From positions 239,795-303,794 of the forward strand of contig NZ_FMYM01000003.1 in assembly GCF_900096965.1 (NCBI RefSeq): a stretch of 64,000 bases of DNA, read 5' to 3'. The notes beneath the pieces were generated by a model, which was given only the letters and a program-made list of their open reading frames with translations, was not told where the DNA came from and ran no database searches. This stretch comes from Shouchella lonarensis (GTDB lineage: Bacteria; Bacillota; Bacilli; Bacillales; Bacillaceae_D). This document shows, in pieces, positions 34,068 through 43,615 of the stretch (its first letter is position 1; every line of letters begins with the position of its first letter). The translations under genes were made by a program, and so were the position numbers.

Positions 34068-34100
34068 AAAAGCAAACGGCGCGTCTACCACCGTTTGCTC
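34068..34100 (-). terminator. Terminator of tkt
   Basis: Minus strand GCAAACGG-tggtagacgcg-CCGTTTGC followed by TTTTTTG. Confidence 0.85.
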
Positions 34101-34113
34101 CATACCCTTATTT

Positions 34114-36108
34114 TTAACCCATTACTGCTTTTGTCTTTGCAACGACATTTTCAACGGTAAAACCGAAGTGTTCAATGACTGCATCACCGGCACCAGACGC
34201 GCCAAATGTGTCTATTGCGATGACAGTACCTTCATCACCGGCATATTTTGCCCAGCCGAGTGAAGAGCCCATCTCAATCGCGACACGCGCCTTTACACTC
34301 TTCGGCAATACTGTTTCTTTATATGCATCTGACTGTGCTTCAAAGCGATCCCATGATGGCATGCTCACCACAGACACGTCAATACCTTCTGCTGCTAACG
34401 CTGCTTGTGCTTCTACCGCAAGTGACACTTCTGATCCTGTCGCAAGCAATAACGCTTGTGGTGTTTGTTTTGCCGGCGAGACGACATACGCACCTTTTTT
34501 CACACCTTCATAGGCGTGCTTATCCGTTCCTGGAAGCGTCTTGAGGTTTTGTCGGCTTAACACGAGCGCAGTCGGTGTATCTTCCGACTCGACCGCCAAT
34601 TTCCAAGCTGCGGCTGTCTCGTTGCCGTCCGCCGGGCGAATGACAGAAAGTCCTGGCATCGCGCGGAACGACGCGAGTTGCTCCACCGGTTCATGGGTTG
34701 GACCATCTTCACCAACGGCCACACTGTCATGGGTCCATACATAGGTCACAGGCAAGTTCATCAACGCCGAGAGACGAACCGCAGGACGAAGGTAGTCAGA
34801 GAAGACAAAGAACGTCCCACCAAATACTTTTAATCCACCATGAAGCGCCATGCCATTCAGCGCACAACCCATCGCAAATTCGCGCACACCAAACCAAATG
34901 TTACGTCCATCATAGCGATCCCGACTAAAGTTGTCTTCGCCACTTAACGTTGTTTTATTTGAACCTGCCAAGTCCGCTGAGCCACCAAACAATTCTGGGA
35001 CGTGCTTCGCAAGTGCGTTCAATGCCTCTCCGGATGAAGCACGCGTGGCAAGTGAGCTTCCCGTCTCATACACTGGTAAAGCTGCATCAAAGTCGGCTGG
35101 TAACTCTCCAGAAAATGCGCGCTCATACTGTGTGGCAAGCTCTGGATACGCTTGTTTATACGCCGCAAATTGTTCATTCCATGCTGCTTCCTGGTCAGCG
35201 CCTCTTGCTTTTACATCTTCGTAATAAGCTTGTACTTCTGCAGGAATATGGAATTCTTCTTCGTAGTGCCACTCATAAGCAGCTTTTGTTAACTTCACTT
35301 CGTCTGTTCCAAGCGGAGAACCGTGTGAGGCCGATTTAGCTGATTTATTCGGTGAGCCATAGCCAATTACTGTTTTCGCTTCAATTAACGTTGGGCGTTC
35401 GTCTGCTTTTGCTTGCTCAATCGCCGCACCAATCGCATCTAAGTCCATGCCTTCTTCAACGCGAATGACTTGCCAGCCATATGCTTTAAAACGGTCCTCT
35501 ACACTTTCAGAAAATGACTCATGTAAATCACCATCTAAAGAAATGTCATTCGAATCATATAAAACGACAAGTTTGCCTAGCTTTAAATGTCCTGCTAATG
35601 ACGCCGCTTCCGCCGACACACCTTCCATTAAATCGCCATCACCGCAAATGGCATACGTATAATGATCAACAATCTCATGACCGTCTTTATTATATTGTGC
35701 AGCTAAACGAGTCTCTGCCATCGCCATTCCAACAGCCATCGCAATTCCTTGTCCCAATGGACCTGTTGTTGCTTCAACCCCCGGTGTATGACCATATTCA
35801 GGATGTCCTGGCGTGCGACTCCCGAGTTGGCGGAAAGATTGTAGGTCTTCTAATGTCACATCGTAACCTGTCAAATGTAACAAGCTATATAACAGCATTG
35901 AGCCGTGTCCTGCAGATAAGACAAACCGGTCACGATTCGACCAATTCGGGTTTGCCGGGTTATGATTCATATACTTTGTCCACAAACTGAAGGCCATTGG
36001 TGCTGCACCCATTGGCATCCCCGGATGGCCAGAATTTGCTTTTTCGATACTATCAATTGATAATGTACGGATTGTATTCACCGCTAAATCTTCTACTCGC
36101 TTTGTCAA
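34114..36108 (-). CDS. tkt: Transketolase
   Basis: 664 residues of the thiamine diphosphate enzyme linking the pentose phosphate pathway and glycolysis. [13 protein letters not shown], the TPP motif [53 protein letters not shown] and the C-terminal [11 protein letters not shown] region all match Bacillus Tkt. I prefer the TTG at 36108, with AAAGGA seven bases upstream; an ATG three codons earlier sits on top of the ribosome site. Followed in B. subtilis by sirA; here accessory genes intervene. Confidence 0.96.
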   Translation of the reverse strand: MTKRVEDLAVNTIRTLSIDSIEKANSGHPGMPMGAAPMAFSLWTKYMNHNPANPNWSNRDRFVLSAGHGSMLLYSLLHLTGYDVTLEDLQSFRQLGSRTPGHPEYGHTPGVEATTGPLGQGIAMAVGMAMAETRLAAQYNKDGHEIVDHYTYAICGDGDLMEGVSAEAASLAGHLKLGKLVVLYDSNDISLDGDLHESFSESVEDRFKAYGWQVIRVEEGMDLDAIGAAIEQAKADERPTLIEAKTVIGYGSPNKSAKSASHGSPLGTDEVKLTKAAYEWHYEEEFHIPAEVQAYYEDVKARGADQEAAWNEQFAAYKQAYPELATQYERAFSGELPADFDAALPVYETGSSLATRASSGEALNALAKHVPELFGGSADLAGSNKTTLSGEDNFSRDRYDGRNIWFGVREFAMGCALNGMALHGGLKVFGGTFFVFSDYLRPAVRLSALMNLPVTYVWTHDSVAVGEDGPTHEPVEQLASFRAMPGLSVIRPADGNETAAAWKLAVESEDTPTALVLSRQNLKTLPGTDKHAYEGVKKGAYVVSPAKQTPQALLLATGSEVSLAVEAQAALAAEGIDVSVVSMPSWDRFEAQSDAYKETVLPKSVKARVAIEMGSSLGWAKYAGDEGTVIAIDTFGASGAGDAVIEHFGFTVENVVAKTKAVMG

Positions 36109-36192
36109 AGTTAACATCCTTTCTGTCCTACATGCTTCACTACATCATATAACTTCTTCACTTAATATACAAGTGACATCTCCGGTAACAAA

Positions 36193-36432
36193 TTATCCCT
36201 CTGTTCGGTGCTTTTTTGCTTGTTCGTCTTTCAGTTTTTGCGGTGTCACGTCTTGTCCTGTTTCATCGACGACTTTTACTGTATGTAAATGGTCTTTAAA
36301 CGACTGGCGGAATGTAGCGAGGTACGATTCTCTCAAGGCTTGACGTTCCTTCGTTTGTGCCTCCGTAAGCGTTCCAGCCTTTGCTAAACGTGATAACTCA
36401 TTTAAACGTGCCAATTCTTTTTTTGATAACAT
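36193..36432 (-). CDS. ynzC: DUF896 protein YnzC
   Basis: 79 residues: LSKKELARLNELSRLAKAGTLTEAQTKERQALRESYLATFRQSFKDHLHTVKVVDETGQDVTP is the complete two-helix DUF896 domain. In B. subtilis ynzC is in the SOS-induced yneA-yneB-ynzC operon. Here it directly follows yneB by 12 bases. Function unknown. Confidence 0.93.
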   Translation of the reverse strand: MLSKKELARLNELSRLAKAGTLTEAQTKERQALRESYLATFRQSFKDHLHTVKVVDETGQDVTPQKLKDEQAKKHRTEG

Positions 36433-36444
36433 ATACCTTACCCC

Positions 36445-37143
<699 letters not shown>

Positions 37144-37151
37144 TCATGAGC

Positions 37152-37165
37152 AAATGTCTGTTCTA
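37152..37165. promoter_or_regulatory. LexA (Cheo) box candidate at the yneB start region
   Basis: Minus strand AGAACAGACATTTG keeps GAAC-n4-nTTT of the Bacillus LexA box CGAACRNRYGTTYC with three mismatches, immediately downstream of the yneB -10. Confidence 0.5.
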
Positions 37166-37169
37166 ACCG

Positions 37170-37198
37170 ATTGTATGAGAGCGTTTAGAGAATGTCAA
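37170..37198 (-). promoter_or_regulatory. SigA promoter of yneB-ynzC
   Basis: Perfect TTGACA (37193-37198), 17-base spacer and TACAAT (37170-37175), pointing to yneB. Confidence 0.8.
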
Positions 37199-37206
37199 GT
37201 ATTTTT

Positions 37207-37235
37207 AGAACTTACGTTTGCATTACGTACGTTCG
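37207..37235. promoter_or_regulatory. LexA box candidates upstream of lexA
   Basis: AGAACTTACGTTTG (37207-37220) and, on the other strand, CGAACGTACGTAAT (37222-37235) each resemble CGAACRNRYGTTYC with two to three mismatches. Tandem operators in front of lexA are usual. Confidence 0.6.
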
Positions 37236-37283
37236 ATATGTTAAACTTGTGTAAGATTACTTTCATACATAGGAGGAACAATC

Positions 37284-37916
37284 ATGCCTAAACTATCGAC
37301 ACGTCAAGAAGAAATTCTCGCATTTATCAAAACAGAGGTAAGAAAAAAAGGTTATCCACCATCTGTTCGTGAAATTGGCGAAGCGGTTGGACTCGCCTCT
37401 AGCTCCACCGTTCATGGTCATTTAGAACGACTTGAACGAAAAGGTTGCATTCGCCGCGATCCTACAAAACCCCGCGCAATTGAGATCTTAACATCTGAAG
37501 ACCATGAAAGCGATCGCACGAACCAAAAACAAGACATCGCTCACTATATCCCGATTATCGGCAAAGTCACTGCAGGTCTCCCAATTACCGCCATTGAAAA
37601 CATTGAAGACTACCTACCAGTCCCCGATCATTTAACAGGACAGGACGACACTTATGCCCTCGTTATTCAAGGAGACAGCATGATTAATGCCGGTATTTTA
37701 GAAGGCGATCACGTCATTGTACGACAACAACAAACAGCAAACAACGGCGACATTGTTGTTGCCATGACGGAAGAAAATGAAGCGACTGTCAAAAGATTTT
37801 TCCGAGAAAAAGATCACGTTCGCTTACAACCGGAAAATAACACAATGACACCAATAATACTCGATCGATGCATTATTCTAGGGAAAGTTGTTGGCGTTTT
37901 TCGAACCATTCACTGA
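37284..37916 (+). CDS. lexA: SOS repressor LexA
   Basis: 210 residues. The N-terminal winged helix ([55 protein letters not shown]) binds the SOS boxes. The autocleavage bond is Ala97-Gly98 (GKVTAGLP), with Ser132 (GDSMINAG) and Lys170 (EATVKRFF) as the catalytic dyad. RecA filaments trigger self-cleavage after DNA damage. AGGAGGAAC precedes the ATG. The regulated division inhibitor yneA that normally opens the divergent operon is not found between lexA and yneB. Confidence 0.97.
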   Translation: MPKLSTRQEEILAFIKTEVRKKGYPPSVREIGEAVGLASSSTVHGHLERLERKGCIRRDPTKPRAIEILTSEDHESDRTNQKQDIAHYIPIIGKVTAGLPITAIENIEDYLPVPDHLTGQDDTYALVIQGDSMINAGILEGDHVIVRQQQTANNGDIVVAMTEENEATVKRFFREKDHVRLQPENNTMTPIILDRCIILGKVVGVFRTIH

Positions 37917-38041
37917 TGATTGTTTCATTGACGCCAGCTTACATGTCTATGAATCATGTCACATTGTGCATTTAACCCCCTCTAGCTGTCCAAGCAATTG
38001 TTGTCTATTAGCATAAGATAAAGCAGAGGGGGGTGACTAGC

Positions 38042-38197
38042 ATGCCTCAAAATGCGAAACGAAAGTGTGCTTGTCAAACAAGTAAGCAACATACACGCCG
38101 TGTTGGTGTAAAAAAACCATTGTTTTCGAGGAACGTTCAGACACAGGAACATCGACACACATGTAAAGAATGCGAGAACAACCAGCATGAATCTTAG
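38042..38197 (+). CDS. Small Cys-rich basic protein, unrecognised
   Basis: 51 residues starting MPQNAKRKCACQTSKQHTRR and ending HTCKECENNQHES. Two CxC/CxxC pairs at the ends could bind one zinc ion. An excellent ribosome site, GAGGGGGGTGA, lies a few bases before the ATG, arguing for translation. The opposite-strand frame here has no ribosome site. Not recognised as a known family. Confidence 0.6.
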   Translation: MPQNAKRKCACQTSKQHTRRVGVKKPLFSRNVQTQEHRHTCKECENNQHES

Positions 38198-38213
38198 ACA
38201 CAGATGGTAGACG

Positions 38214-38248
38214 GAAAAAGAGGGAGACTACCTTCCCTCTTTTTCCAG
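38214..38248. terminator. Bidirectional terminator between the Cys-rich gene and the MFS gene
   Basis: GGAAAAAGAGGGA and TCCCTCTTTTTCC form a perfect 13-bp stem with an eight-base loop; T-tracts in both directions. Confidence 0.88.
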
Positions 38249-39472
38249 CATTTCTCGTCTTCGAACATGCGAACCCATTACTTTCAACATACTAGCCGTC
38301 ACAAGAAACAATAAACCAGAAATAAGAAACACCGACGACATACCGAGATAACCAGCAAGGATCCCACCCGACACTGGGCCCAACACATTGCCTAAAAAAC
38401 GAAAACTTTGATTATAACCAAGTACTTCTCCTTGCATGGATGACGGAACAACTTGTCGAATGAATGCCGTCGTACATGGAATTAGTCCTCCTACAGCTAA
38501 TCCAAACAAAAAGCGGAGTACGAGTAACTGCCAAAAAGCATTGACAAACGCCTGGGGGATAAACAACAAACCCGCTAAAACAAGCAACAGTAAAATAACT
38601 TTTTCATGCCCAACCCGATCACCAAACTTGCCCCATCTCCGAGTGCTAAACAAATTCCCTAAACCCGTCACAGAAAACGCTATACCTGCTAGAAACGCCA
38701 TATTCCCCGGAGAGTGAATCAACTCTGCCACATACAATGACAGTAGTGGCTGGACACTAAATAGACCCATTTGGATCATGAGAGAAATGACCATCATTAA
38801 TAGCAACATCGGATGTGTGACAATATAGGAAAGAACTTCTTTTGCTTTGTAGTGGCGTTTCCGTTCTCCCGATTCCTCGTGCAACACTTCCTTCACGCCA
38901 ATCATAACAAGCAATGTTGTCAAAAATAATACACTTGATGTAAGAACGAATGTATACTGCATTCCAACTGCATCTGCAATTAGTCCACCGAATAAAGGAC
39001 CGAGCAGTCCACCTGATACTTGCCCCGTCATTAACGTTCCTAATGTCTGACCAGCAATACGCTTATCACTTTGGGCTGCAATTAAAGCCATAGATGCCGG
39101 TATAAAGCCTGTAGCTAGCCCCATAAAGAGACGCAAAATAAACAAGCTGCCGACTGATTCGACATGCCCCATAAAAAACACGGAAATGGCGATGCCAAAA
39201 CCAGTCCCAATCAATATTTTCTTCCGTCCATATCGATCACCAATTCTTCCCCATAATGGTGACACAAGAAATGCTACAAAAAAAGAAATGCCAAAGACCC
39301 ACCCTGCAAAGCGTTGCACTTCTTCTGGTTCATAATGACCAAAAGAATCAATATACAAAGAAAGAAAAGGCAAAATCATCGTCATGCTCGCACCAACAAA
39401 AAAGCACGCGATCCACATAATCACGATATTTCGTTTTTCTACTTCAATAAGACCACCTTCGTTTCTCCGCAT
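38228..39472 (-). CDS. MFS multidrug-type efflux transporter
   Basis: About 404-414 residues with 12 predicted helices. The MFS motif SPLWGRIGDRYGRKKILIG lies between helices 2 and 3, and GYNQSFRFLGNVLGPVSGG near the end of the second half resembles motif C of drug/H+ antiporters. Related to the Bacillus TetA/MdtG-type exporters. The start is uncertain: the first in-frame ATG (39470-39472) has no ribosome site, while GAAGGTGG precedes the rare codon ATT followed by EVEKRNIVIM, the usual family N-terminus. Substrate unknown. Confidence 0.88.
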   Translation of the reverse strand: MRRNEGGLIEVEKRNIVIMWIACFFVGASMTMILPFLSLYIDSFGHYEPEEVQRFAGWVFGISFFVAFLVSPLWGRIGDRYGRKKILIGTGFGIAISVFFMGHVESVGSLFILRLFMGLATGFIPASMALIAAQSDKRIAGQTLGTLMTGQVSGGLLGPLFGGLIADAVGMQYTFVLTSSVLFLTTLLVMIGVKEVLHEESGERKRHYKAKEVLSYIVTHPMLLLMMVISLMIQMGLFSVQPLLSLYVAELIHSPGNMAFLAGIAFSVTGLGNLFSTRRWGKFGDRVGHEKVILLLLVLAGLLFIPQAFVNAFWQLLVLRFLFGLAVGGLIPCTTAFIRQVVPSSMQGEVLGYNQSFRFLGNVLGPVSGGILAGYLGMSSVFLISGLLFLVTASMLKVMGSHVRRREMLEKEGR

Positions 39473-39571
39473 AGAACTGTTCGTTTACATCTTCAACGAC
39501 TCAACTGACGCCACCTATTGTTTCGGTACACTAAATATAACACCGTTCCTCATTGAAAGCAACCGACAGGC

Positions 39572-40708
39572 TTACGCTCTCATATGCGATAGGCAAGAAA
39601 ATAAAGACAATGGTTCCTCCTCAACACACATCAAATTTGTCACCGTCACACCGAGGAGACGAACACCTTCTGAAAGTTGACCTATCTCTTCCCACAGCTC
39701 ACAAACATAGCGAAACATCAATAATTTGTCATCCATTCCCTCTGCCACACTGACTCTTTTTGTATATGTCTCAAAAGAGCGGTAACGGACTTTTAATACC
39801 ACTGTCTTCCCTTTTTTTCGTACCCGCCCTAATGCAACGTGAACTTCTTGACATAACTTCTTCAGTGCCTCTCGTACTTCTCCCTCTGCAACAAGCGCCC
39901 GAGGATATGTATGTTCTTTTCCTACAGATTGACGTTCGCGATGAATACATACAGGTCGATGGTCAATCCCGCGAACACGTCGATAGTACGTCACACCAGC
40001 TTTACCAAAGTGGTAGATGAGATCCAATTGTTCCATTGCATACAAATCTGCCCCAGTATAAATATGAAGATCATGCATTTTTGCCGCTGTCTTCGGACCG
40101 ACCCCTGGAAATTTTTCTACTTTCAAACTGTGGATGAATGCCATTGCTTTCGTAGGAGGAACAACCGTTAGCCCGGAAGGTTTTTTCATGTCTGAAGCAA
40201 TTTTGGCAAGAAACTTATTGTAAGATACACCTGCTGAACTTGACAATTGTAGCTCACGCCAAATTGCCCGTTGGATATGTTGGGCAATTTGCGTGGCACA
40301 ACAGGCATGCTTATTTTCCGTCACATCTAAATACGCTTCATCAATAGACATCGGCTCGATCATATCGGTGTAACGTTTCATGATCGATTGAATTTGTGCC
40401 GAAGCTTTCTGATATGCCGCATAGTTTCCCTCAATAAAAATACCTTCTGGACAACGTTGATACGCCTCATACGCACTCATGGCAGAACGCACACCATATT
40501 GCCGAGCAATATAATTTGCCGTTGAGACAATACCTTTGCCGCCTGTTTTTCGTGGGTGCTTTGCAATAATCACTGGCTTCCCTCGCAATGAAGGCCGCTC
40601 GCGCTCTTCAACTGAAGAAAAGAAAGCGTCCATATCAATATGAATGATTTTTCTACTTTCATCATTTCGAGGCTCTGGTAACTCAATAACACGTGAAAAA
40701 GTTGACAT
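39572..40708 (-). CDS. dinB: DNA polymerase IV (Y family)
   Basis: 378 residues. HIDMDAFFSSVE and MSIDEAYLDVT carry the catalytic Asp and Glu residues of Y-family polymerases; SAGVSYNKFLAKIASDMKKPSGLTVV and FPGVGPKTAAKM follow, with the little-finger domain to residue ~350. It copies damaged templates and lacks proofreading. GGAGGTATAT precedes the ATG. No beta-clamp motif beyond the C-terminal LSLFS (resembling QLxLF) was found; EEEPLSLFSCL fits that role. A weak LexA-like sequence is upstream. Confidence 0.95.
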   Translation of the reverse strand: MSTFSRVIELPEPRNDESRKIIHIDMDAFFSSVEERERPSLRGKPVIIAKHPRKTGGKGIVSTANYIARQYGVRSAMSAYEAYQRCPEGIFIEGNYAAYQKASAQIQSIMKRYTDMIEPMSIDEAYLDVTENKHACCATQIAQHIQRAIWRELQLSSSAGVSYNKFLAKIASDMKKPSGLTVVPPTKAMAFIHSLKVEKFPGVGPKTAAKMHDLHIYTGADLYAMEQLDLIYHFGKAGVTYYRRVRGIDHRPVCIHRERQSVGKEHTYPRALVAEGEVREALKKLCQEVHVALGRVRKKGKTVVLKVRYRSFETYTKRVSVAEGMDDKLLMFRYVCELWEEIGQLSEGVRLLGVTVTNLMCVEEEPLSLFSCLSHMRA

Positions 40709-40725
40709 ATATACCTCCACACAAC

Positions 40726-40739
40726 AGATCGTATGTTCT
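40726..40739. promoter_or_regulatory. Weak LexA box candidate upstream of dinB
   Basis: Minus strand AGAACATACGATCT shares GAAC-ATAC-G with the consensus CGAACRNRYGTTYC but has three mismatches, 18 bases upstream of the start. SOS control is possible, not shown. Confidence 0.35.
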
Positions 40740-40769
40740 TATATTACAGAACGAACGATCCCTTGTCAA

Positions 40770-40807
40770 GCACACAAAAAAGACCTTCCACAACGGATGG
40801 CCTTTTC
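40770..40807 (-). terminator. Terminator downstream of the AI-2E family gene
   Basis: Minus strand AAAGGCCATCC-gttgt-GGAAGGTCTTTTTTG: hairpin with two mismatches and a six-T tail. Confidence 0.55.
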
Positions 40808-40818
40808 CATTTATGTCT

Positions 40819-41874
40819 TCATATTTTAAAATTGAACTTAATAATCCCTGCTTCCTTCGCTGAAATGAATCCAATCATAATAAGCGGACCAACCACAAAA
40901 CCAAGGACACCAAACAACATCAGCCCGAGATACATCGAAATGAGTGTCGCAAGTGGAGACAATCCAATGTGGATACTCATCACTTTTGGCTCTAATGTCC
41001 GTCGAATAATGAGCAATACGGCTGCCAATATAAACAGCTTCGTTGCCATCGCTACGTCACCAGTTAATAGCTGAACAATTCCCCAAGGCGCTAATACAAT
41101 GATTGAACCAATAATGGGGATCAAGTCAATCACCCAGATGAGTAACGCCGCAAGCAACGCAACTTCTGGTGCAGCCCATAACAAAAACAGGAAAGAAACG
41201 AGAAAAATCGGGATGCTTACGAGAAATTGTGCCTTTAAAAAACCTAAAATAACATGTGACAGCCGCGTAAACATAAACGATACTTTTTCTCTTGACCGCT
41301 CAGTCAACATCCCATAAAATAATACTTTTAGTTTCGGCATCTCTAGTAAGAATAAAAATAATCCAATCAAATAAACAAGAAATGACACCAAATATCCCGG
41401 AATACTCGACACAACTGTTGCAACCCGAGCAATGAGATTTAAATCATTTACATACGCACCAAGATTGTTTAATACTTGGGTCACTTCTTGATTCAATGCC
41501 TGGACAAATTCTGTTGGGATGCTATCATTGGCCCGAAGATCATGTTGAAAGTTAAGCCAGCCTTGATTAATTTCTCGAATATAATGAGGTAGGTTTTCAA
41601 CTAAACGCGTGCCTTGTGTCACAACTGTGGTTGTCAAAAAATATGTGCCAATTGCCAGCAAGAAAATAAATATCCCAAAAACGAGCAACACAGATATGGA
41701 ATAACTCACTTTTAAACGTTGGTGAAGTAGTTTCACACCTGGAAGCAATAACAATGCTGTTAAATATGCCGCAATCAACGGCAATGAAATTGGTAGTATT
41801 AAAAAACAAGCAACAACCAACAAAACGATTACAAGCACGATCTTGACCATTCTTTTACTCATAAAGTTCGTCAA
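40819..41874 (-). CDS. AI-2E family transporter (YtvI/PerM-like)
   Basis: 351 residues with about eight membrane helices. The conserved block ALLIWVIDLIPIIGSIIVLAPWGIVQLLTGD, and the C-terminal LEPKVMSIHIGLSPLATLISMYLGLMLFGVLGFVVGPLIMI, are signatures of the AI-2E/PerM family. Members include TqsA and the Bacillus YtvI sporulation protein. The ~60-residue loop between helices 3 and 4 (NLPHYIREINQGWLNFQHDL...) is extracellular-like. A TTG start with GAGGG six bases upstream is used. Substrate unknown. Confidence 0.87.
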   Translation of the reverse strand: MTNFMSKRMVKIVLVIVLLVVACFLILPISLPLIAAYLTALLLLPGVKLLHQRLKVSYSISVLLVFGIFIFLLAIGTYFLTTTVVTQGTRLVENLPHYIREINQGWLNFQHDLRANDSIPTEFVQALNQEVTQVLNNLGAYVNDLNLIARVATVVSSIPGYLVSFLVYLIGLFLFLLEMPKLKVLFYGMLTERSREKVSFMFTRLSHVILGFLKAQFLVSIPIFLVSFLFLLWAAPEVALLAALLIWVIDLIPIIGSIIVLAPWGIVQLLTGDVAMATKLFILAAVLLIIRRTLEPKVMSIHIGLSPLATLISMYLGLMLFGVLGFVVGPLIMIGFISAKEAGIIKFNFKI

Positions 41875-42027
41875 CGGAAACCCTCTTTCATTTTTTATCC
41901 CGCGTATGATGATGTGGCAAAGTAGAGAATCATCATGTTGGTTTTAAGACGACCATATATGTTCCTATTTGTATGACAACCTCTATTATAACATGCTTAT
42001 AAACACAAAAGTCATATTCACCCGACG

Positions 42028-42066
42028 AAACAGCCATGGAAAACGTTTTTCCCATGGCTGCTGTCT
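42028..42066 (-). terminator. Terminator of glnA
   Basis: CAGCCATGG (42031-42039) and CCATGGCTG (42052-42060) form a perfect 9-bp stem; minus-strand flank TTTCG. Confidence 0.7.
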
Positions 42067-42100
42067 TTTATGGAAATGCCTACGCGAAGCAAAACAGAGG

Positions 42101-43450
42101 TTAATATGAACTTAAAAACTGATCTCGTTCCCATGCATGTACTTGGGTCCGAAATTGATCCCATTCTACTTCTTTTGCTTCCATAAAATGCTCGAATGCA
42201 TGATTGCCAAGTGCCTGAACGAGCACTGAATCTTTTTCTAGCTCATTTAATGCATCTTTTAACGTTGAAGGCAACGCTTCAATTCCTGACTGCACTCGTT
42301 CAGATTTGTTCATGTCATAAATATTGCCACTTGTTTGTGACGGTGGCGTCAGCTTCCGCTTCACCCCATCCAAACCTGCTGCAAGCATTAATGCCATTGC
42401 CAAGTAAGGATTTGCAGATGGGTCAGGACTCCGAACTTCGATCCGTGTTGACACGCCACGCGAAGAAGGAATGCGGACAAGTGGTGAGCGGTTACGTAGT
42501 GACCAAGCGATGTACACAGGTGCCTCATAGCCGGGAACTAGTCGTTTATAAGAATTAACAATCGGATTCGTAATCGCCGTAAATCCTTTCGCATGGTCTA
42601 AAATACCACCTAAAAATTGCATCGCTGTCGTGCTCAGTTGTGTTTCTGATTGTTGGTCATAAAACGCATTCCCTTTCTCATTAAAAAGCGACATGTTCAA
42701 ATGCATACCCGAACCATTCACACCAAATAACGGTTTTGGCATAAATGTCGCATGTAAGCCATGTTTGCGCGCAATCGTTTTGACAACCAATTTAAATGTT
42801 TGAATGTTATCACATGTGGTGATCGCATCTGCATATTTAAAATCTATTTCATGCTGTCCCGGTGCCACTTCATGATGAGACGCCTCAATTTCAAAACCCA
42901 TATCCTCCAATTCTAGGACAATGTCACGGCGACAATTTTCCCCTAAGTCTGTCGGTGCAAGGTCGAAATAGCCACCTTTGTCATTTAATTCTAACGTTGG
43001 CTCACCTTTTTCGTCATTCTTAAATAAAAAGAACTCTGGCTCAGGACCAATATTAAAACTTGTAAACCCAAGCTCGCGTGCTTCTTTTAACACGCGCTTT
43101 AAAATCCCACGTGGATCCCCTTCAAACGGTGTTGGCTCCTCACCTGGCTTTCCAGGTTGATAGACATCACAAATTAAACGAGCGACTTTTCCTTTTTCCT
43201 GCGTCCATGGAAATACAACCCACGTGTCTAAATCTGGGTACAAATACATGTCTGACTCTTCAATCCGGACAAATCCTTCAATTGAAGAACCATCGAACAT
43301 CATTTTGTTGTCAAGCGCCTTTTCGATTTGGCTTACCGGAATTTCTACATTTTTAATCGTACCGAGCAAATCTGTGAATTGAAGACGAATAAAGCGAACA
43401 TTCTCCTCTTTAGCAATACGAACAATGTCTTCCTTTGTATACTTTGACAT
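42101..43450 (-). CDS. glnA: Glutamine synthetase type I
   Basis: 449 residues. [95 protein letters not shown] and [17 protein letters not shown] define a GSI-alpha enzyme without the adenylylation loop, as in Bacillus. It makes glutamine from glutamate, ammonia and ATP. AGAGGAGAGGA precedes the ATG. The glnR repressor that normally precedes glnA is absent; instead a promoter and two hairpins lie between it and ynbB. Confidence 0.97.
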   Translation of the reverse strand: MSKYTKEDIVRIAKEENVRFIRLQFTDLLGTIKNVEIPVSQIEKALDNKMMFDGSSIEGFVRIEESDMYLYPDLDTWVVFPWTQEKGKVARLICDVYQPGKPGEEPTPFEGDPRGILKRVLKEARELGFTSFNIGPEPEFFLFKNDEKGEPTLELNDKGGYFDLAPTDLGENCRRDIVLELEDMGFEIEASHHEVAPGQHEIDFKYADAITTCDNIQTFKLVVKTIARKHGLHATFMPKPLFGVNGSGMHLNMSLFNEKGNAFYDQQSETQLSTTAMQFLGGILDHAKGFTAITNPIVNSYKRLVPGYEAPVYIAWSLRNRSPLVRIPSSRGVSTRIEVRSPDPSANPYLAMALMLAAGLDGVKRKLTPPSQTSGNIYDMNKSERVQSGIEALPSTLKDALNELEKDSVLVQALGNHAFEHFMEAKEVEWDQFRTQVHAWERDQFLSSY

Positions 43451-43492
43451 ACGTCCTCTCCTCTCACCCTTATCATGCTTTTTTTATATTAG

Positions 43493-43509
43493 AAAAAGGG
43501 CAGCGCCCT
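43493..43509 (-). terminator. Terminator-like hairpin in the glnA leader
   Basis: Minus strand AGGGC-gct-GCCCTTTTTC: five-bp GC stem plus T-tract, lying between the glnA promoter and the glnA ribosome site. May end read-through from ynbB or act as an attenuator. Confidence 0.6.
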
Positions 43510-43538
43510 CTATTCTCCCGTAGTTATCGTTAAAAATC

Positions 43539-43550
43539 GTGTTTCTACAC
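43539..43550 (-). promoter_or_regulatory. Small hairpin at the glnA transcript 5' end
   Basis: GTGT-agaa-ACAC followed by GATTTTT on the minus strand, right after the predicted transcription start. Confidence 0.35.
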
Positions 43551-43558
43551 CTGAAAGT

Positions 43559-43587
43559 ATCGTACTAAAAGAAAAATTGGAAGTCAA
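43559..43587 (-). promoter_or_regulatory. SigA promoter of glnA
   Basis: TTGACT (43582-43587), 17-base spacer, TACGAT (43559-43564). No TGTNA-N7-TNACA GlnR/TnrA site was found beside it. Confidence 0.65.
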
Positions 43588-43615
43588 GCAAAATGATATG
43601 CCTCCAAGAAGGTTC

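Noticed and set aside
37982..38188. 68-codon minus-strand ORF opposite the small Cys-rich gene
   Set aside because: No ribosome site, whereas the plus-strand frame has an excellent one.
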